Shown: positions 1 to 11,480, numbered from the stretch's first letter. The stretch is 64,000 bases of DNA from Isoetes taiwanensis (GCA_021234155.1 JAJEKV010000009.1:13462546-13526545), one strand, 5' to 3'. The notes: generated by a model not told the origin, from the sequence alone. Numbers and translations: made by a program.

Positions 1-815
1 TTACAAACTTTGGCTTGAATAGGCAATTTTTTCTATTAAGGATGCTCATTGGCCTATGGAAATAAATAACACTCCTTCAAAATCTCACACTACTAGGGTA
101 ACACTTTGCAAGCTTTGGGGCAACAATTCAAGCAGCTCAAATAGACAACCTCTTCTGTTAAAGGTGCTCATTGGCCCATGAGGATAAATATCATTCCTTC
201 AAAGGCTCACACAACTAAGGTAACATTTTGCAAGCAATGGGGCAACAATTCAAGCGCAACAACACTGCCATAAAAATTGCATGCATTCATACAGATAACT
301 AGTCTACATATTACAATTAAGGAAGGATTCATTCGAAGGAGCTTAAGATTTCATACAAAATTTTATAGCTCCTTCGAATTCTCCGATGAAAAAAGAGGAA
401 GGGCAAAATTTTCCCTCCAGGATCTGCTGTGCCTTCTGTTTCTGATCTTCTGCAGTTTGTTCTCGTGAAATCGGCCTTCTTTCTCTTCAAATCGATATGC
501 AAATACTTAAATTTGCTCAAGACATGGCAAAAAATAGAGCTCCGGATTTCTTGCCATATTTTTTGCTCAAGAAGCCGATGCTTCTTCCCCAGCTCTGAAT
601 GAATTACACCCTGATTCTTCTGATCTCCGCTGGCGGCGTCGCTTATCAAAGGGAGCAGAGCGCCAACAAGATTTCGACATCAAATTTCGCGGAGAAAAAA
701 TGAGGTGAATATGGGTGAAATTTCGCCCTCCGTCCTTTTTTGTGTTTGGAACTAACATTGGAGTTGAAACTGACACACCTTTGTGTATATCTTTGTCTGT
801 TATCGATTTTGATGG
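1..815. other. Leader region, no gene recognised
   Basis: No recognisable protein or RNA gene. Within the first 260 bases a roughly 120-bp motif occurs twice (from about 27 and about 145; both contain a phrase about contents being counted next to a later 'gggcaacaattcaagc' string). Short open frames on both strands (for example 329-649 minus and 715-972 plus) are not preserved in the second copy at 31610-32410 and match no family I know. The stretch at about 570-700 is less AT-rich than its surroundings and could be an old transcribed leader, but nothing supports that further. Confidence 0.4.
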
Positions 816-820
816 GATTT

Positions 821-1268
821 TGTTGAGTTTTGGGGTTCTTGGCATCACCTTGCAGCAGCAGTCCATGACTGTCGGATGCCACAAGGCTATCCCAAATGCT
901 CATAGATCAACAAAAGAAGGTGGGAAGAAACTCCAAGAACAAGAACAAAGAGAAAGAATGAACAAAACATAATCATATTGATGCTCCAAAAGGAGGTGCT
1001 CCAAAACGTGAGCAAAAACCTAAACAATGAGAGGAAATGCTCTCTCTAAATAGTAGAGCAAAACCCTAACCCTAACTGACATCTCACCTACCACAGATCT
1101 AGGCTAAATCTGGGCCATAGATTGTGGGGTCCAATATGACAAATACATGTGGCCTATGCCACCTACCACATATGTGGGCTAAATCTGGGCCCTAGATCAA
1201 GTGGTCCAATGTGATAAATACATGTGGCCTATGCCACTCATACATATGTTTAGCCCAAAGGGCTAACA
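821..1268 (-). mobile_element. Solo LTR (448 bp) with GATTT target-site duplication
   Basis: A 448-bp block starts TGTTGAG and ends GGCTAACA, with TG...CA termini, and is flanked by the 5-bp direct repeat GATTT at 816-820 and 1269-1273. The same block appears twice in the right copy, at the two ends of a 4.2-kb element at the same locus, which identifies this one as a solo LTR left by recombination between the two LTRs. The strand is taken from the right copy, where the primer-binding and polypurine signals read on the minus strand. The TTTAGCCC/GGGCTAAA end is a short inverted repeat. Confidence 0.9.
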
Positions 1269-1273
1269 GATTT

Positions 1274-2773
1274 TGATGGGTTATTCTTGTGAGGTTGAAT
1301 GCCAGCCGTGGATCTGGAGCATATCCTGAGTATGATGCCAGATCGGCGGCCAGCATCTTACTGCGGAAAAAATGTCATGCCATTTTCTAAGGTCTTGATT
1401 GAACTCATGGTTGTAGGATAGCAAGAAAACAAACAAAGAAAAAAGGCTCAGCAGACCATGCATGTTCTGGACAGGCTGCCAGAATGTTCAAAGGGGGGGA
1501 AAAGATAAGCAAATGCAGGCGATGGAGGCTATAGAAGCCCAAAAACCAGACGTAGATGGAACTGGGTCGGAGAGAACCAACTCCAGGGGCCAAAGCATGC
1601 CTCTGATATCTAAAAGCCGATAGCAAAATCCCGCCTCCATCATCTGATGCGAAAAGCTATATTGACTCCTATGCAGAATATCGTTTGCAGAGCAGTTCAG
1701 AACACAGAGATGTTTAGAGGCAATTTTGAGTTGGCTTATAATTAGAGAATGAACAAAGGATCAACAGAGAATTTGAAGAAACAGAGGGTAACCATCACGC
1801 ATTTGGCAGTCTGGCCGAAGGATAAACTATAAGCAATCGACATGATGACCATGAGCATGAGGGTGATTCTATAAACTTTTTTTCTGCCCAATTTGTCGCT
1901 CTGGGAACTTGCATCATGTTACCTTAAAAAAATGGAAAAAAAAAGGCATCAGCGTGAAGCCTATCCTGCTACAAGTATTCCTAGCCTGTGCTGTCACGGC
2001 CTCACCAGAACCCCACAATATCATCCTTACCTCCGCTTCACCAAATCATCGCTTCACCAAAGCTCACCGAATCATGGCTTCATCGAATCTGTTGATGCCA
2101 AAATTCAGGCTGCAAATAGAAAGCAGCGTCATGTATCTTATCCATGCCTTAGTCTGGCTCAAAAAAAAAAACGTACTAAAATACCTTTCTTCTTTCTAAC
2201 CATGCCAAAAAAAATCTATCCAAACACACTAAAATAGAAAACGTAACCTCTAAATGAAATTAAACTGCTCAAGCATCGTCAAACATATGATTTTGCATAC
2301 AATACGCGCCAAGAATCATAGTCCCCACTATTTTGAGAAGGCCCTCCGCAATACCAACTTAAACATTAAGTATTTGAAAAGATTATTACAAATTACAAGA
2401 AATTTATCGCGGCGGCCAAGGCCGCCGCGAACATTTCCTTGGTTCCAAACCTGTCAGGTTAGACCCACTATTAACGTCCATAATACATTTCGAGCAACTG
2501 GGATCTTTGCTCACCTTTCCAAGTTGTTAACTCACCGTATGGTATTTGTCCGGTGCTCATCTTGCTAGTTAAAAGTGTTTAATGCTACCATCGAATCTAG
2601 TATTTGGTGGTGCAATCATATTGTTTGAGGCACTTAATAGGTAATGGTGCCTAATAATCATATGGTTAAATTGGAATTTAAATAATTATTTAGCAATATT
2701 TGCTAATGTACTGACTCCTATCTGTATACGCGAAGTGCTAATAGGGGGCTTTAAGGAGCTATAGTGTTATTAT
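1274..2773. other. Intergenic spacer with a GC-rich palindrome
   Basis: No gene recognised. An A-tract region near 1927-1950 and 2160-2215 gives short lysine-rich open frames (1893-2237 and 1909-2199) that change frame between the copies and look non-coding. At 2408-2429 there is a perfect GC-rich palindrome, with arms CGCGGCGGCC and GGCCGCCGCG around AA, inside otherwise AT-rich DNA. The same short block with its flanks occurs inverted at about 62256-62290. Confidence 0.4.
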
Positions 2774-2842
2774 GCGGTTGTAACTTAGATGGTAGAGTGC
2801 TCGCTTCGCATGCGAGAGGCATTGGATAATGTTAGTCCCCCC
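2774..2842 (+). pseudogene. tRNA-Ala(CGC)-like relic
   Basis: The stretch around 2781-2820 closely follows a plant tRNA-Ala. An A-box-like TAACTTAGATGG is followed by a perfect 5-bp anticodon stem (CTCGC/GCGAG) around the 7-base loop TTCGCAT, giving anticodon CGC, and then AGGCA. The T-arm is degraded: the usual GGTTCGA B-box is replaced by GATAATGTTAG, and the acceptor arms do not pair. It is therefore a dead tRNA gene or the head of a tRNA-derived SINE rather than a working tRNA. An identical relic sits in the right copy. Confidence 0.6.
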
Positions 2843-3221
2843 TTCATTAACATCCATGAAATCATCACCATCTTCTTGCCATGGGAATATCGGGGAAGCA
2901 CAATGTGGGAATTTCAAGGATATTAGACTTTCAATAAGCTCAATTTGCCATTTGATATTTCCACACTATCTTTCCATTCAAGTGGTGAGAACAAACTATC
3001 CTTGGACCATTTAAGTCCACCCCAGTTCAAAGATATCATTTCCAATGTCATTAAAGTGTGTACATTCTTTTGCGTAGGTAATTGTGGATGAACCTACAAA
3101 TCTAGGCCTACAAATCTAGGTGTTTCGATTACTATTTGCCTTCGTTGCCCCAAGATGTATGGCTCATACTAATTTGTGAGATTAGAATGCACATAGCAAT
3201 TTGGACATTGTCATTACACTT
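2843..3221. other. Flank upstream of the copia insertion
   Basis: No gene recognised. This AT-rich flank ends in the GACCT target duplication of the copia element. A short direct repeat (CTACAAATCTAGG, twice at about 3092-3120) is the only structure noticed. Confidence 0.4.
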
Positions 3222-3226
3222 GACCT

Positions 3227-3574
3227 TGTTGGAATATAAATATGCTGACTAAGCATAATGTGCTGAAACAGCAGTGGTTCAGCACTTAGCACACAGGTGC
3301 TGAGAAGGTGCTGAAATGTACAGAAGGCAGCACTTTGTCAGCACTGAGCACCGACCCTAAATCAGTGCCGTAATTAATGGGCGGTGGTGAAACGCTAGAC
3401 TACTATTCTTAGTCTCACCAGTTGTATATATTGATTGTACGTTATGTAGTATGCAATGCTCAGAAGTAGAGATTGTATTTCCTATTGCTTTTCTCAATAG
3501 ATTTGTTCTTGTCTTCTATTCTATCTCTTGAGTCGATCTTGCGGGTTTGTGCTGGTTTTGCACTAGTTCTATCA
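3227..3574 (+). repeat. 5' LTR of the copia element, left copy
   Basis: A 348-bp LTR beginning TGTTGGAATATAAATATG and ending CTAGTTCTATCA. A TATA-like stretch (TTGTATATATTG) near 3421-3433 is a plausible promoter of the element. The CAG/CTG-rich first third differs from the 3' LTR at nearly every CTG or CAG, while the last 200 bases are almost identical. GACCT precedes it. Confidence 0.9.
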
Positions 3575-3590
3575 TGGTATCAGAGCTTGG
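3575..3590 (+). promoter_or_regulatory. Primer-binding site (initiator tRNA-Met)
   Basis: TGGTATCAGAGC directly follows the 5' LTR. It is the canonical complement of the 3' end of plant initiator tRNA-Met used by copia elements. A partial second copy (ATGGTATCAGACGC) follows 20 bases later. In the right copy the same site reads TGGTATCGAGC, one base short at the CAG. Confidence 0.9.
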
Positions 3591-3929
3591 TATCATGGTA
3601 TCAGACGCTTTCTTGAGGGAAGAATAGAGCAAGCTTTTGGAGAAGCATCCAAATTGGATTGGCCATCGTTTCTAGGAGTTCTTTGGCTGAGATTTGGTGG
3701 TGGAAAATCTCATTTGCAGCATTGGAGAAGATTCTTGCTTTTTGGCCTGAAGGAAGTGTTTTGGGAGAGAGATTCGGATTTTCCAGCAAGTTCTAGTGTG
3801 AGATTCGAGTTTTCCAAGATCTTTTTGGCGACAAAATTCAAGATTCAACTTTTCTAGTGGGTGCTTTGTTTGGTGGCGAATTTGTTTTCTCAACCATCTG
3901 TTTGGGCTGCTTGGCGAAAGGGAGAATTC

Positions 3930-4680
3930 ATGGATCCATTCAAGTTCTCCACGAAATCACGAAAGCTCACTAATAATAATTACCATGCTTGGAAGAAGTT
4001 CATGGTGAATTATTTGATATTTAGTGACATGGGAGCGGTGTTTGATAAAGACTTTATCAGCACCAAGTCAGCAGATGCTGGCAGGGTAAACCAGAAAGCT
4101 TGTGCTCTTGTCAAAATGTTGGCTGAAGAGACAATTGGTCATGAAATCAACCATTTTACTGAGTTTAAGGAGATGTGGTCTCATTTGGAGAAGTCTCTTG
4201 ATAGCAAGGGTATGGCTACCCAAATGCTGATCCAAAACAAAATGAGACATGCCCAATTAGGTGATTTCAAATCATCCTGACATACCTTACTCGGATGAAG
4301 CAATGGCGCTTGGATTACATGGCTGGCGGTGGAGTCTTTGTCTGAAAAACAAGCGATTCAAGATATCTTGGTTGGTCTTCCTCCTTAAGTATGATATTAT
4401 CTCTTGAAGATCGGGTACAAGGAGAAGATTGATATAGCCAAAGTAACCATTCCAACTGCAACAAGAGGAGTTGGTGCGGAAGCAAAGGATGGGAGAGTGG
4501 ACCATGCTAATTTTGTGTCTACTTCTCGAGGCGGGACACCAAGAAGAAGTTTCTTGATAGCAAAGACTCTAGGAAGTCGAGAAAATGTGAAGTCCGAAGG
4601 TAAGAAATCCAAGGAGTTCAAGTCTTTGGAATTGTGGTGAAAAGGGTCACTACTGGATTCGAATTGTAAGAAGGAGATGA
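3930..4680 (+). pseudogene. Copia gag region (left copy, frameshifted)
   Basis: Gag forms the nucleocapsid particle around the element RNA. The most natural start is the ATG at 3930 (MDPFKFSTKSRKLT...), which runs open for about 117 codons. It contains the copia gag N-terminal pattern: LTNNNYHAWKKFMVNYL, then a central helix-rich part ending near QNKMRHAQLGDF. The frame is then broken near 4277. The C-terminal CCHC zinc knuckle lies at about 4627-4672 (NCGEKGH is readable), but its first cysteine codon is lost because TGCTGG in the right copy is TCTTTGG here. An open frame also extends upstream to 3861 without an obvious role. Confidence 0.8.
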
Positions 4681-4682
4681 AA

Positions 4683-7600
4683 AGCTCAAAGGATAGTGAC
4701 CACGAGGAAGCCTGGCGATCAACTCTAAAGGAGAGACAAGTCTTTTTGCGTGTGTCACTTTTGATCTTTGAATATCTGAATCTTGCGGCGATGGCACCTC
4801 TGAAGAATTTGGATTTTGGACTCGGGGCCACGGTTCATCTTACTAGAGATTCAGATGTGTTTTCTGAACTTGAACCTCGATCTGGAGGTGATGTGAAGAT
4901 GGGTGATGGATATTCTCTTCCTATCACAGGAAAGGGGATTGTAGCTTTTCAATTGCATGGACGTGATGTAGTTAGTAAGGTGAGGAATGTCATGTTTGCA
5001 CACGGATTCTGATCCTAATATCATGTCTGCTGCTGAATTTGATAAGGCAGGCCATCACATTGTTCTCGGAAATGGCAAAGCCTATCTGCTGGGCAGGAAT
5101 CCACTTGAAGGAATTGACTTGAAAAGTCTGCGATTTCATAACCTGATGGGCCAGCGACTGGTAATGGCTTGTATGTCTTTGATGGTTCGATTCATAAAAG
5201 GCGAACATGGTCTTGTATGTCTTGATTTGATTTGCTGAGCATCTGTGGCATGCTTTCGTTTTGGTCATGTTGGAGGCATTCTTTGTACATGCTTTGTACA
5301 AGAACAAGATGGTTTCTGGGTATTCCCTCTCCGAAATGTGTCAAGCTTGAGTGTCTTTGCGTGCCATCTCGGAAAAGCAACCTCAACGGCCTTTTCCACA
5401 GCCGAGGCTCTTCATCGAACAACTCAACCTCTTGGGCTCTTTGCATTCTGATTTGTGCTATATGCACGATGTTTCACTAGGTGGAAAGAGGTATTTCTTG
5501 ACCACGATTGATGATTTCAGTAGGTACACTTGGGTGTATACTTTACCTTTGCAAATCACGAGGTGCTTGGCAAGTTCAAGGCCTTCAAAGCGGCCGGTCA
5601 GCGAGGACGGGGTTAGTAATAAAAAGTTGAGAAGTGACAATGGAGGTGAATATGTTTCTAATGCCTTTGATGAGTTTCTCATGGAAGAAGGTATTGAAAG
5701 GCAGTTAATCATTCCTTATGCTCATTCACAAAATGGTGTAGGTTTGAAAGGAGGAATAGATCTTTGCTTGATTTGGCAAGATCTATGATGAGTCCTGGCT
5801 GGCTACTGAATCTTTTGGGGAGAGGCGGTAGTGGCAGCAACATATTTGGCAAATAGGTAAGCCTACTAAAGGCAGTCTAGGATGTGACTCCTTATGAAGC
5901 ATTTTGGAGAATGAAACCGGATGTGTCTCATTTGAGGGTGTTTGGATACTTGGCTTATGCTTCCATACCTTTGAGAAAATTTGAAAAAAGTATGGGAAGT
6001 TGCATGGCAGGGGTTGTCAAAGCCATCTTCATTGGGTATCGAGAAAACCCGAGAAAGGTTACAAGTTGTATGATCCTTCCAACAAGCGAGGTTATTATGG
6101 CGGTCGATTCGGTTCATTGAAGATCTTTGTGTATGATGGTATATCTTCAAGTGATTCTCCTGCGGTTCACAATGACCCGCGGCTTGGATGTTAGAGATCG
6201 ATAGCGGTTCTTTGGTAGACCTTTCTCTCCCTCTCTTGTGGTTTCTCGGTGAACTCACATTTGCACGAAGTAGTAGGGCGGGATGATCCCAATCCCATTT
6301 CGCCATTATGGTCCATGGCAGGTTGGTTCCTTTCCACGGGGGAGTCCGGCACACATGAAGGTGCTGTAGCACCTGATCCAGGCACCTGTTCTACAGCACC
6401 TATTGTAGCACCTGCTATACCTCCTGTTGTTGAACCTAGGAGACCAAAGCCGTCTCAAGGAGAAACAAATTGTTGTAGAACCGGGTTGCGGCACACGTTG
6501 TACTGTTGTTGAACCTAGGAGATCGGCCGCGTCGATGGAGAAACAAGAGAAATCTAATGGATCATGTAACCTTGCCTTAATGGCAAAGGTCGGGGATCAT
6601 GTTGATCCACAAACCTTTCATGAAGCGACTAGTGATCCGCGATGGCGGCATGCAATGGAAGAAGAATACTCTCAATTCTTTGAAGCAAGGCACATGGGAT
6701 TGGTTGAACTTCGGTGATAAGCCGTTATTATTTGTAAGTGGGTGTTTAGAACCAAATTTCATCTTTGATGGGGACGGTGTCAAAGCATAAAGCTAGACTT
6801 GTAGCTAAGGGTTTTGCCTGAGAAAAAGGCTTAGATTATGATGAAGTCTTTGCTCCCGTAGCGAAATGTCCACTATTAGATCGAGTTATAGCTTTTCTTT
6901 GCGATGAAAGGTTGGTTAATGTTTCAAATGGACATTAAGTACGCTTTTTGAATGGTGATTTAGAGGAAGAGGTCTATATGACTCAACCTCCGAGGATTTG
7001 TTGTTCAAGGGAAGGAGCTTGGTGGTTTGTCATTTGAAGAAAAGCATTTATGGCTTGAAGCGAGGCTCCAAGATGTTGGCATGCAAAAATTAATGCTTTC
7101 TTTCTTGGCGAGGGTTCAGAAGTGCAACGGACCCCAATCTTTATTACAAATCACATGAAGGCGAATGTGCATTGTGGTTTTGTATGTTGATGATTTGATC
7201 ATCCACGGGGAGATCTTGATGTCTTGATTTCTACTTTGAAGTTGAAGTTATCTTAGGTCCTTGAGATGGTGACCTTGGCCTTATGCATTCTTGTTTAGGT
7301 GTAGAAGTGTGGCGGCACTTTCGGATGGCATCTATCTTTCTCGTGAGAAATATATCAAAGAAATGTTCTGGCGTGATCGTATGCAAGATTGCAAAGGGGT
7401 ACGTGGCAAGTCCTTTTGATCCGGGCACAAGGCTTGAGCTTGATTTCGATGGTGAGGAGTGTGATCCCACACTCTATCGAAGCTTGGTAGGGGCGTTGAT
7501 ATATCTCCCGGTCACTAGGCCTGATATCTCTTTTTTGCTTGTAAGTCTTGGCAGATTCATGAGCAATCCCAGTGCGATCGCCTTTGGAAAGGTTTGCTAA

Positions 7601-8151
7601 AAGGCTAGCTGGCATATCGAAGGGGACTTCACATGAAGGTCTCTTTTATCGAGGAGTCCTCGATTTCCAGTGAAAGTCTTTGTTGATCACGAGATCATGC
7701 TAAGCTGTCATGATAGCGGGAGGTCCACAACGCGAGGGATGGTCACGTTCATAGGGCCTAGCGTCGCGACATGGTTGTCCAAAGACAATCTACGATGTCA
7801 ATCGGCACCACGGAGGCAGGAATTCAAAGCACTTTCGGTGTTGGGATCGCGAGGAATTATTGTGGCTTAAACATTTGTGGACAGGGTCTGCGGTACCTCC
7901 ATCCTCGGCTGTTATATTGTGTGACAACACAAGTACCATCCATCTTGCCAAAGGATGCTAAAGTACCACCCAAAGACAACACGCCTTGACACCCACTTGT
8001 GTTTTTGTCCGTGGCAGATCAAATGGGATCTTCTCAACTTGTTCATTGCTCCTCCACGGGGATCGGTTTGCTGATGGCTTTTACCAAACCATTAGTTGGA
8101 TCTAAGTTCGTCAATGTGAAGGAGAGCTTGGGCATGAAGAAATTGCGGTGA
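4683..8151 (+). pseudogene. Copia pol region (protease-integrase-RT-RNase H), left copy, many frameshifts
   Basis: Domains are readable in several frames. The protease comes near 4790-4960 (GATVHLTRD after a disturbed active-site D-S-G). The integrase HHCC region lies at about 5240-5350 (FGHVGG). The integrase core has its first Asp at 5450 (HSDLCYM), second Asp at 5636 (SDNGGEY) and expected Glu near 5746, where VVER is shifted out of frame. TPYEAFWRMKPDVSHLRVFG at 5887-5946 is the conserved integrase C-terminal block. RT begins near 6650, with DYDEVFAPVA-type sequence near 6835 and the YVDD catalytic box at 7183-7194. RNase H covers about 7670-7960 (STTEAGIQS in place of TTEAEF). The frame ends near 8149. 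As written no polyprotein can be made. Confidence 0.85.
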
Positions 8152-8208
8152 AGGGAGAGAAGGATTGCCTTAGTTTGGTGATTTTCTTACGCTTAGTCAG
8201 CAACATTT

Positions 8209-8217
8209 AAGGGAGAG
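8209..8217 (+). promoter_or_regulatory. Polypurine tract of the copia element
   Basis: AAGGGAGAG immediately precedes the 3' LTR. This is the expected plus-strand priming site, and it is identical in the right copy (43498-43506). Confidence 0.8.
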
Positions 8218-8570
8218 TGCTGGAATATAAATATGCTGACTAAGCATAATGTCTTTGAAAACAAAGATGGTTCAGCACTTAGCACCTGAGTCTTGAGAAG
8301 GTCTTGAAATGTCTGAAGGCACACTTTGTCGACCCGCGAGCACCCAAACCCTAAATCGATGTCGTAATTAATGGGCGGTGGTGAAGCGGTGAACTACTAT
8401 TCTTAGTCTCACCCGGTTGTATATATTGATTATGCGTTATGTAGTATGCAATGCTTTCGAAGTAGAGATTGTATTTCCTATTGCTTTTCTCAATAGATTT
8501 GTTCTTGTCTTCTATTCTATCTCTTGAGTCGATCTTGCGGGTTTGTGCTGGTTTTGCACTAGTTCTATCA
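8218..8570 (+). repeat. 3' LTR of the copia element, left copy
   Basis: A 353-bp LTR beginning TGCTGGAATATAAATATG and ending CTAGTTCTATCA, followed by GACCT (8571-8575). Differences from the 5' LTR concentrate in the CTG/CAG-rich first 130 bases: GTGCTGAAACAG, for example, is GTCTTTGAAAACAAAG here. Confidence 0.9.
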
Positions 8571-8575
8571 GACCT

Positions 8576-8980
8576 AATATAAAAATATAATGCCATGTTG
8601 AATTATTGAGCATGGGTTCAATTTGACATTCTAATGTAGAGTAATTGCCATCATTCAAATGAAATGCATTGCCTCCTCATAGAATATTGAAATGAAATGA
8701 ATAGATATGATTCTTAATATTGCCAAGAAGATCAAGAATGAAGTGGCTATTGCAAAAATCAGATTGCTTTGGTGTTGCATATGCCTTTCACAAGCAAACT
8801 CTCCTCTTTCATATGTGCAAGTTGTAACAAAAAAATTGAATCAAATTACTTAGCATCAAACAAATGCAATTTAAGATCAAAACAAATTAGATTCAATTCA
8901 AGTTAGATATGGAAACACGCCCATATTATAAGCTTAGAAATATCACAAAGTTTTGTCCATTTAATTAATAATATGAAATA
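8576..8980. other. AT-rich spacer between copia and LINE
   Basis: No gene recognised. It is almost identical to 43864-44268 in the right copy, so this 400-bp stretch is low in the inter-copy discrepancies that fill the elements on both sides. Confidence 0.5.
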
Positions 8981-9002
8981 GGAAGGAAGGAAGGAAGGAA
9001 GG
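8981..9002 (+). repeat. (GGAA)n microsatellite, probable LINE tail
   Basis: GGAAGG repeated over 22 bases, identical in length in both copies. It abuts the downstream end of the minus-strand LINE, so in element orientation it is a (CCTT)n tail, as found in several non-L1 LINE clades. Confidence 0.75.
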
Positions 9003-11480
9003 TATTTTTATCGTCCACGGAGACCAATCGGTCTATGGGACCCAATACAAAAGCGCAGCAAGCGGATTACTACCCGGATTAAAAAACCCCCGCCCCGAAG
9101 GGTTTTCGAGGGAAAAATCGTGGCAGCAATCAGCCTGCTGACAAACTGTTCCAATATACGAAATGCAAAAACACACAAATATATACACTCATATACCGCA
9201 CCCATAGTGCACGTCGGTGGCGGCCAAAGAGGGGCAAAGGTGGGCTCGCAGATCCAGTACCTCCTGAATGTACGACCCTAGAGCACGTACTGACGGTGTG
9301 TTCATCAGCAAATGTAGCGGCAAGTCCGGCCGTACTAAGAACGTATCTGGCCCAGATCTGACTGAATCCTGGGCAACTCTGGAAAGTGTGAGACTCATCC
9401 TCAATGGCACCCGTTGTGACTTGAGCCGAGCATCTGGCGGGGCTCCCCAATCCACTGCCCGTCACCGATCTCGGAGATGGGTGGGCGTTGTCGAATGGAG
9501 GCAATGAGTCCATTGCTTTTCGAGGGCAGTAGGAACAGCAGTGAAAGGCTGCGGGCCCCGGCCAATCGCGGGGTTGATGTGCTCCTTGTAATGGGCGTTT
9601 TGACTGCTCTCTAGGCGGGGTCCTGAGCTTGCCAAGGAAGCAAGCATCCGTATTCTAGCGGTACTGTCACGATCGGCCTCTGTGTCCACCTGCGCATCTG
9701 TGCTCCTCCACGTTCCATCTGGCGAACCAGCGATCTCTCTTACCCCTCCAGCGGTTTGAGCGGCTGCGGGCCCATTGCCCGCAGCGTAAGCCCGGTGCGA
9801 GGCCGAGCATCACCCATATTAACCGCTTTTGCGAAAATAGGCGATGTGTCTATCAAGGACTACCATTTAAGCGGCAAGAATCCGATTTCCATTGTGAGAA
9901 TCGATAGGGGTGAAGGTTTCACCCAAGTGCGTGCCAAAATGCCTTTTTTTTGCTCCAAGTCATTCGAGTAAAAGCCAAAGAGGCGACCAAGCCCCAAACC
10001 TCGACCCGTCTGAAGGGCCAGGCTCGACCGATTGCCGAAATAGATGTGGTGATGGCCCCAATCATAGAGCTCTGCTTTGGTATTTGTTGTTCGCATGGCA
10101 TAAAGCGCTTTCCGGCCTGGCATCACACCCATAGCGGATGGACATCTCCAAAAGAGGCGAGGAGGGAACTCCACCCCTAGGTACTTGTAGGTGGGCGTGA
10201 CTTCCCGCGGCTGTCCTCGATATGTGAGTCACGAGGCGTGGGGTGGCGTGAAGAGGATATGAGAACCACCACGGTCTTGGCGGATTCACCCGCATGTGCG
10301 TAGCACGCGAGAATGTGTCTAGGGCATCGGATGAGGCTGCATAGCTTTTGGGGTGTGGGCGAGAAAGGTCAACATCGTCATATAGATGGTGGCGGATGAC
10401 ACAGTGCAAAGGCTGTATGCCATCCCCCATGCTCGATAAGCGGGGCTCTAAGCTGGTCAATGTAGAGGCCAAAAGTGTTGGTGAGAGGGGCAGCCTGGGG
10501 ACCCGATACTACTGGTGAATGCTTGGCCCGTCGGTTGCATCTGCCAAAACAACTCTCATACAGCTTTGTATATGGCAATCTGCCTGCGCGACGTGGCAGC
10601 GTGATTAGCCTTGATCTAGCCCGGCCTTTTCACGGGGGACGTGCCGAAAAGCCTTGCGAAGTCCACAAAGCAACAATACAAGTCCTGCCCGATGGTTTGG
10701 TTTGTCTTCAATCGGTGCCGCAGTGTAAAGATATGGTCAATCGTTGAGTGGCGGGGTCTAAAGCACGCTTGTGTGAGGGCTCTCGCACATCTGGCTGCCT
10801 ACGCCCGTGGTCAACTAACGCTCGAGAATGCCCGCCAAAGCGGTTTGGCAAATCTTTGGCCTGACCATGATCGTCCGGTAATTGGCGGACGGTGTGGGTC
10901 GCCCGCCTTGTGAATGGGGACAACCACGTGGTCCATTGTCGGGGAAACCTTCACCGCAATGCTGCGTTGAACGGGGTAGTGAGGATCGGCACCGCCGTGG
11001 CCCACGCCCATTTGAGTAACTTCGGCCTCGCATACCGTCGAGGTCGGTTTGCCTTCCATTAGCCGGTAGTTCGCGGGCCCTCCACAACATCCTCCTCCGC
11101 GAGAACCAATGGGGGGCCATCTGTGGGGGTATGGGCGTCTGGCGTCCACTGGTGGGTCATAGAGCTGCTGCAAATCTTTGCTCCCATTCTTGCGAGGGTG
11201 TGATGTCCCCTATAGGCCGGGGCTGGCCTTGAAGCACTCGTGCCAAAGGTTCGAGGATGAGTGTCCGGCCGGGCGAACATCTCCCCACAGTGCACGGCAA
11301 GGTACCGCGCCTTTGTCTCCTTCAGATGGGCGCGATACTGTGTGGTGGCCTACAAGCGGGTACCTGGATCCAGAATGTGACGGAGCTGGCGCTTGCGTTC
11401 TTTACAATTCGCATCAAACCACGTTCTGTGGAAAGGTTCTTTGTCTCTGAGCGGCTCACAGCGGGAAGATGTAAAAGCTA
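9003..11480 (-). mobile_element. LINE (non-LTR retrotransposon) RT fragment, left copy, minus strand
   Basis: A GC-richer block whose minus strand carries a degraded non-LTR reverse transcriptase, readable from high to low coordinates. It shows the PIHKAGDP...NYRTIMV block (about 10970-10860), a loop resembling ARALTQAGFRP (about 10770), FGLYIDQLRAPL (about 10480-10420), and the catalytic LYDDVDL box (about 10390-10370; the right copy reads YGDD). Further on are ATHMRVNP (about 10300), KAELYDWGHHHIYFG (about 10085-10040), and a C-terminal zinc-knuckle-like ESHTFQSCPGFSQIW (about 9400-9350). The 3' end is a (CCTT)n tail at 9002. There is no endonuclease domain, so the copy is probably 5'-truncated. 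Frameshifts are dense, many at CG/CAG sites. Confidence 0.8.

Larger units (their letters stand above)
3227..8570 (+). mobile_element. Ty1/copia LTR retrotransposon, left copy
   Basis: A complete 5.34-kb element: 5' LTR 3227-3574, initiator-Met primer-binding site, gag, then protease, integrase, reverse transcriptase and RNase H in that order, polypurine tract, and 3' LTR 8218-8570. It is flanked by the GACCT target duplication (3222-3226 and 8571-8575). Integrase before reverse transcriptase defines the Ty1/copia superfamily. The coding region is interrupted by many frameshifts, so as written it is non-coding. Many of the lesions sit at CTG/CAG sites where the right copy reads differently, so part of the damage may be sequence error. 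The same insertion with the same target duplication is present in the right copy, so it predates the duplication. Confidence 0.93.

Noticed and set aside
1064-1080. Telomere-like repeat (AAACCCTAACCCTAAC) within the solo LTR
   Set aside because: Only two units, located inside an LTR and present in each LTR copy; not a telomere or interstitial telomeric array.
1893-2237. Lysine-rich open frames around A-tracts
   Set aside because: The frames overlap each other, depend on long A-runs and are not preserved in the right copy (37277-37558).
2774-2842. Functional tRNA-Ala gene
   Set aside because: The anticodon arm is perfect, but the B-box, T-arm and acceptor pairing are gone, so I call it a relic.
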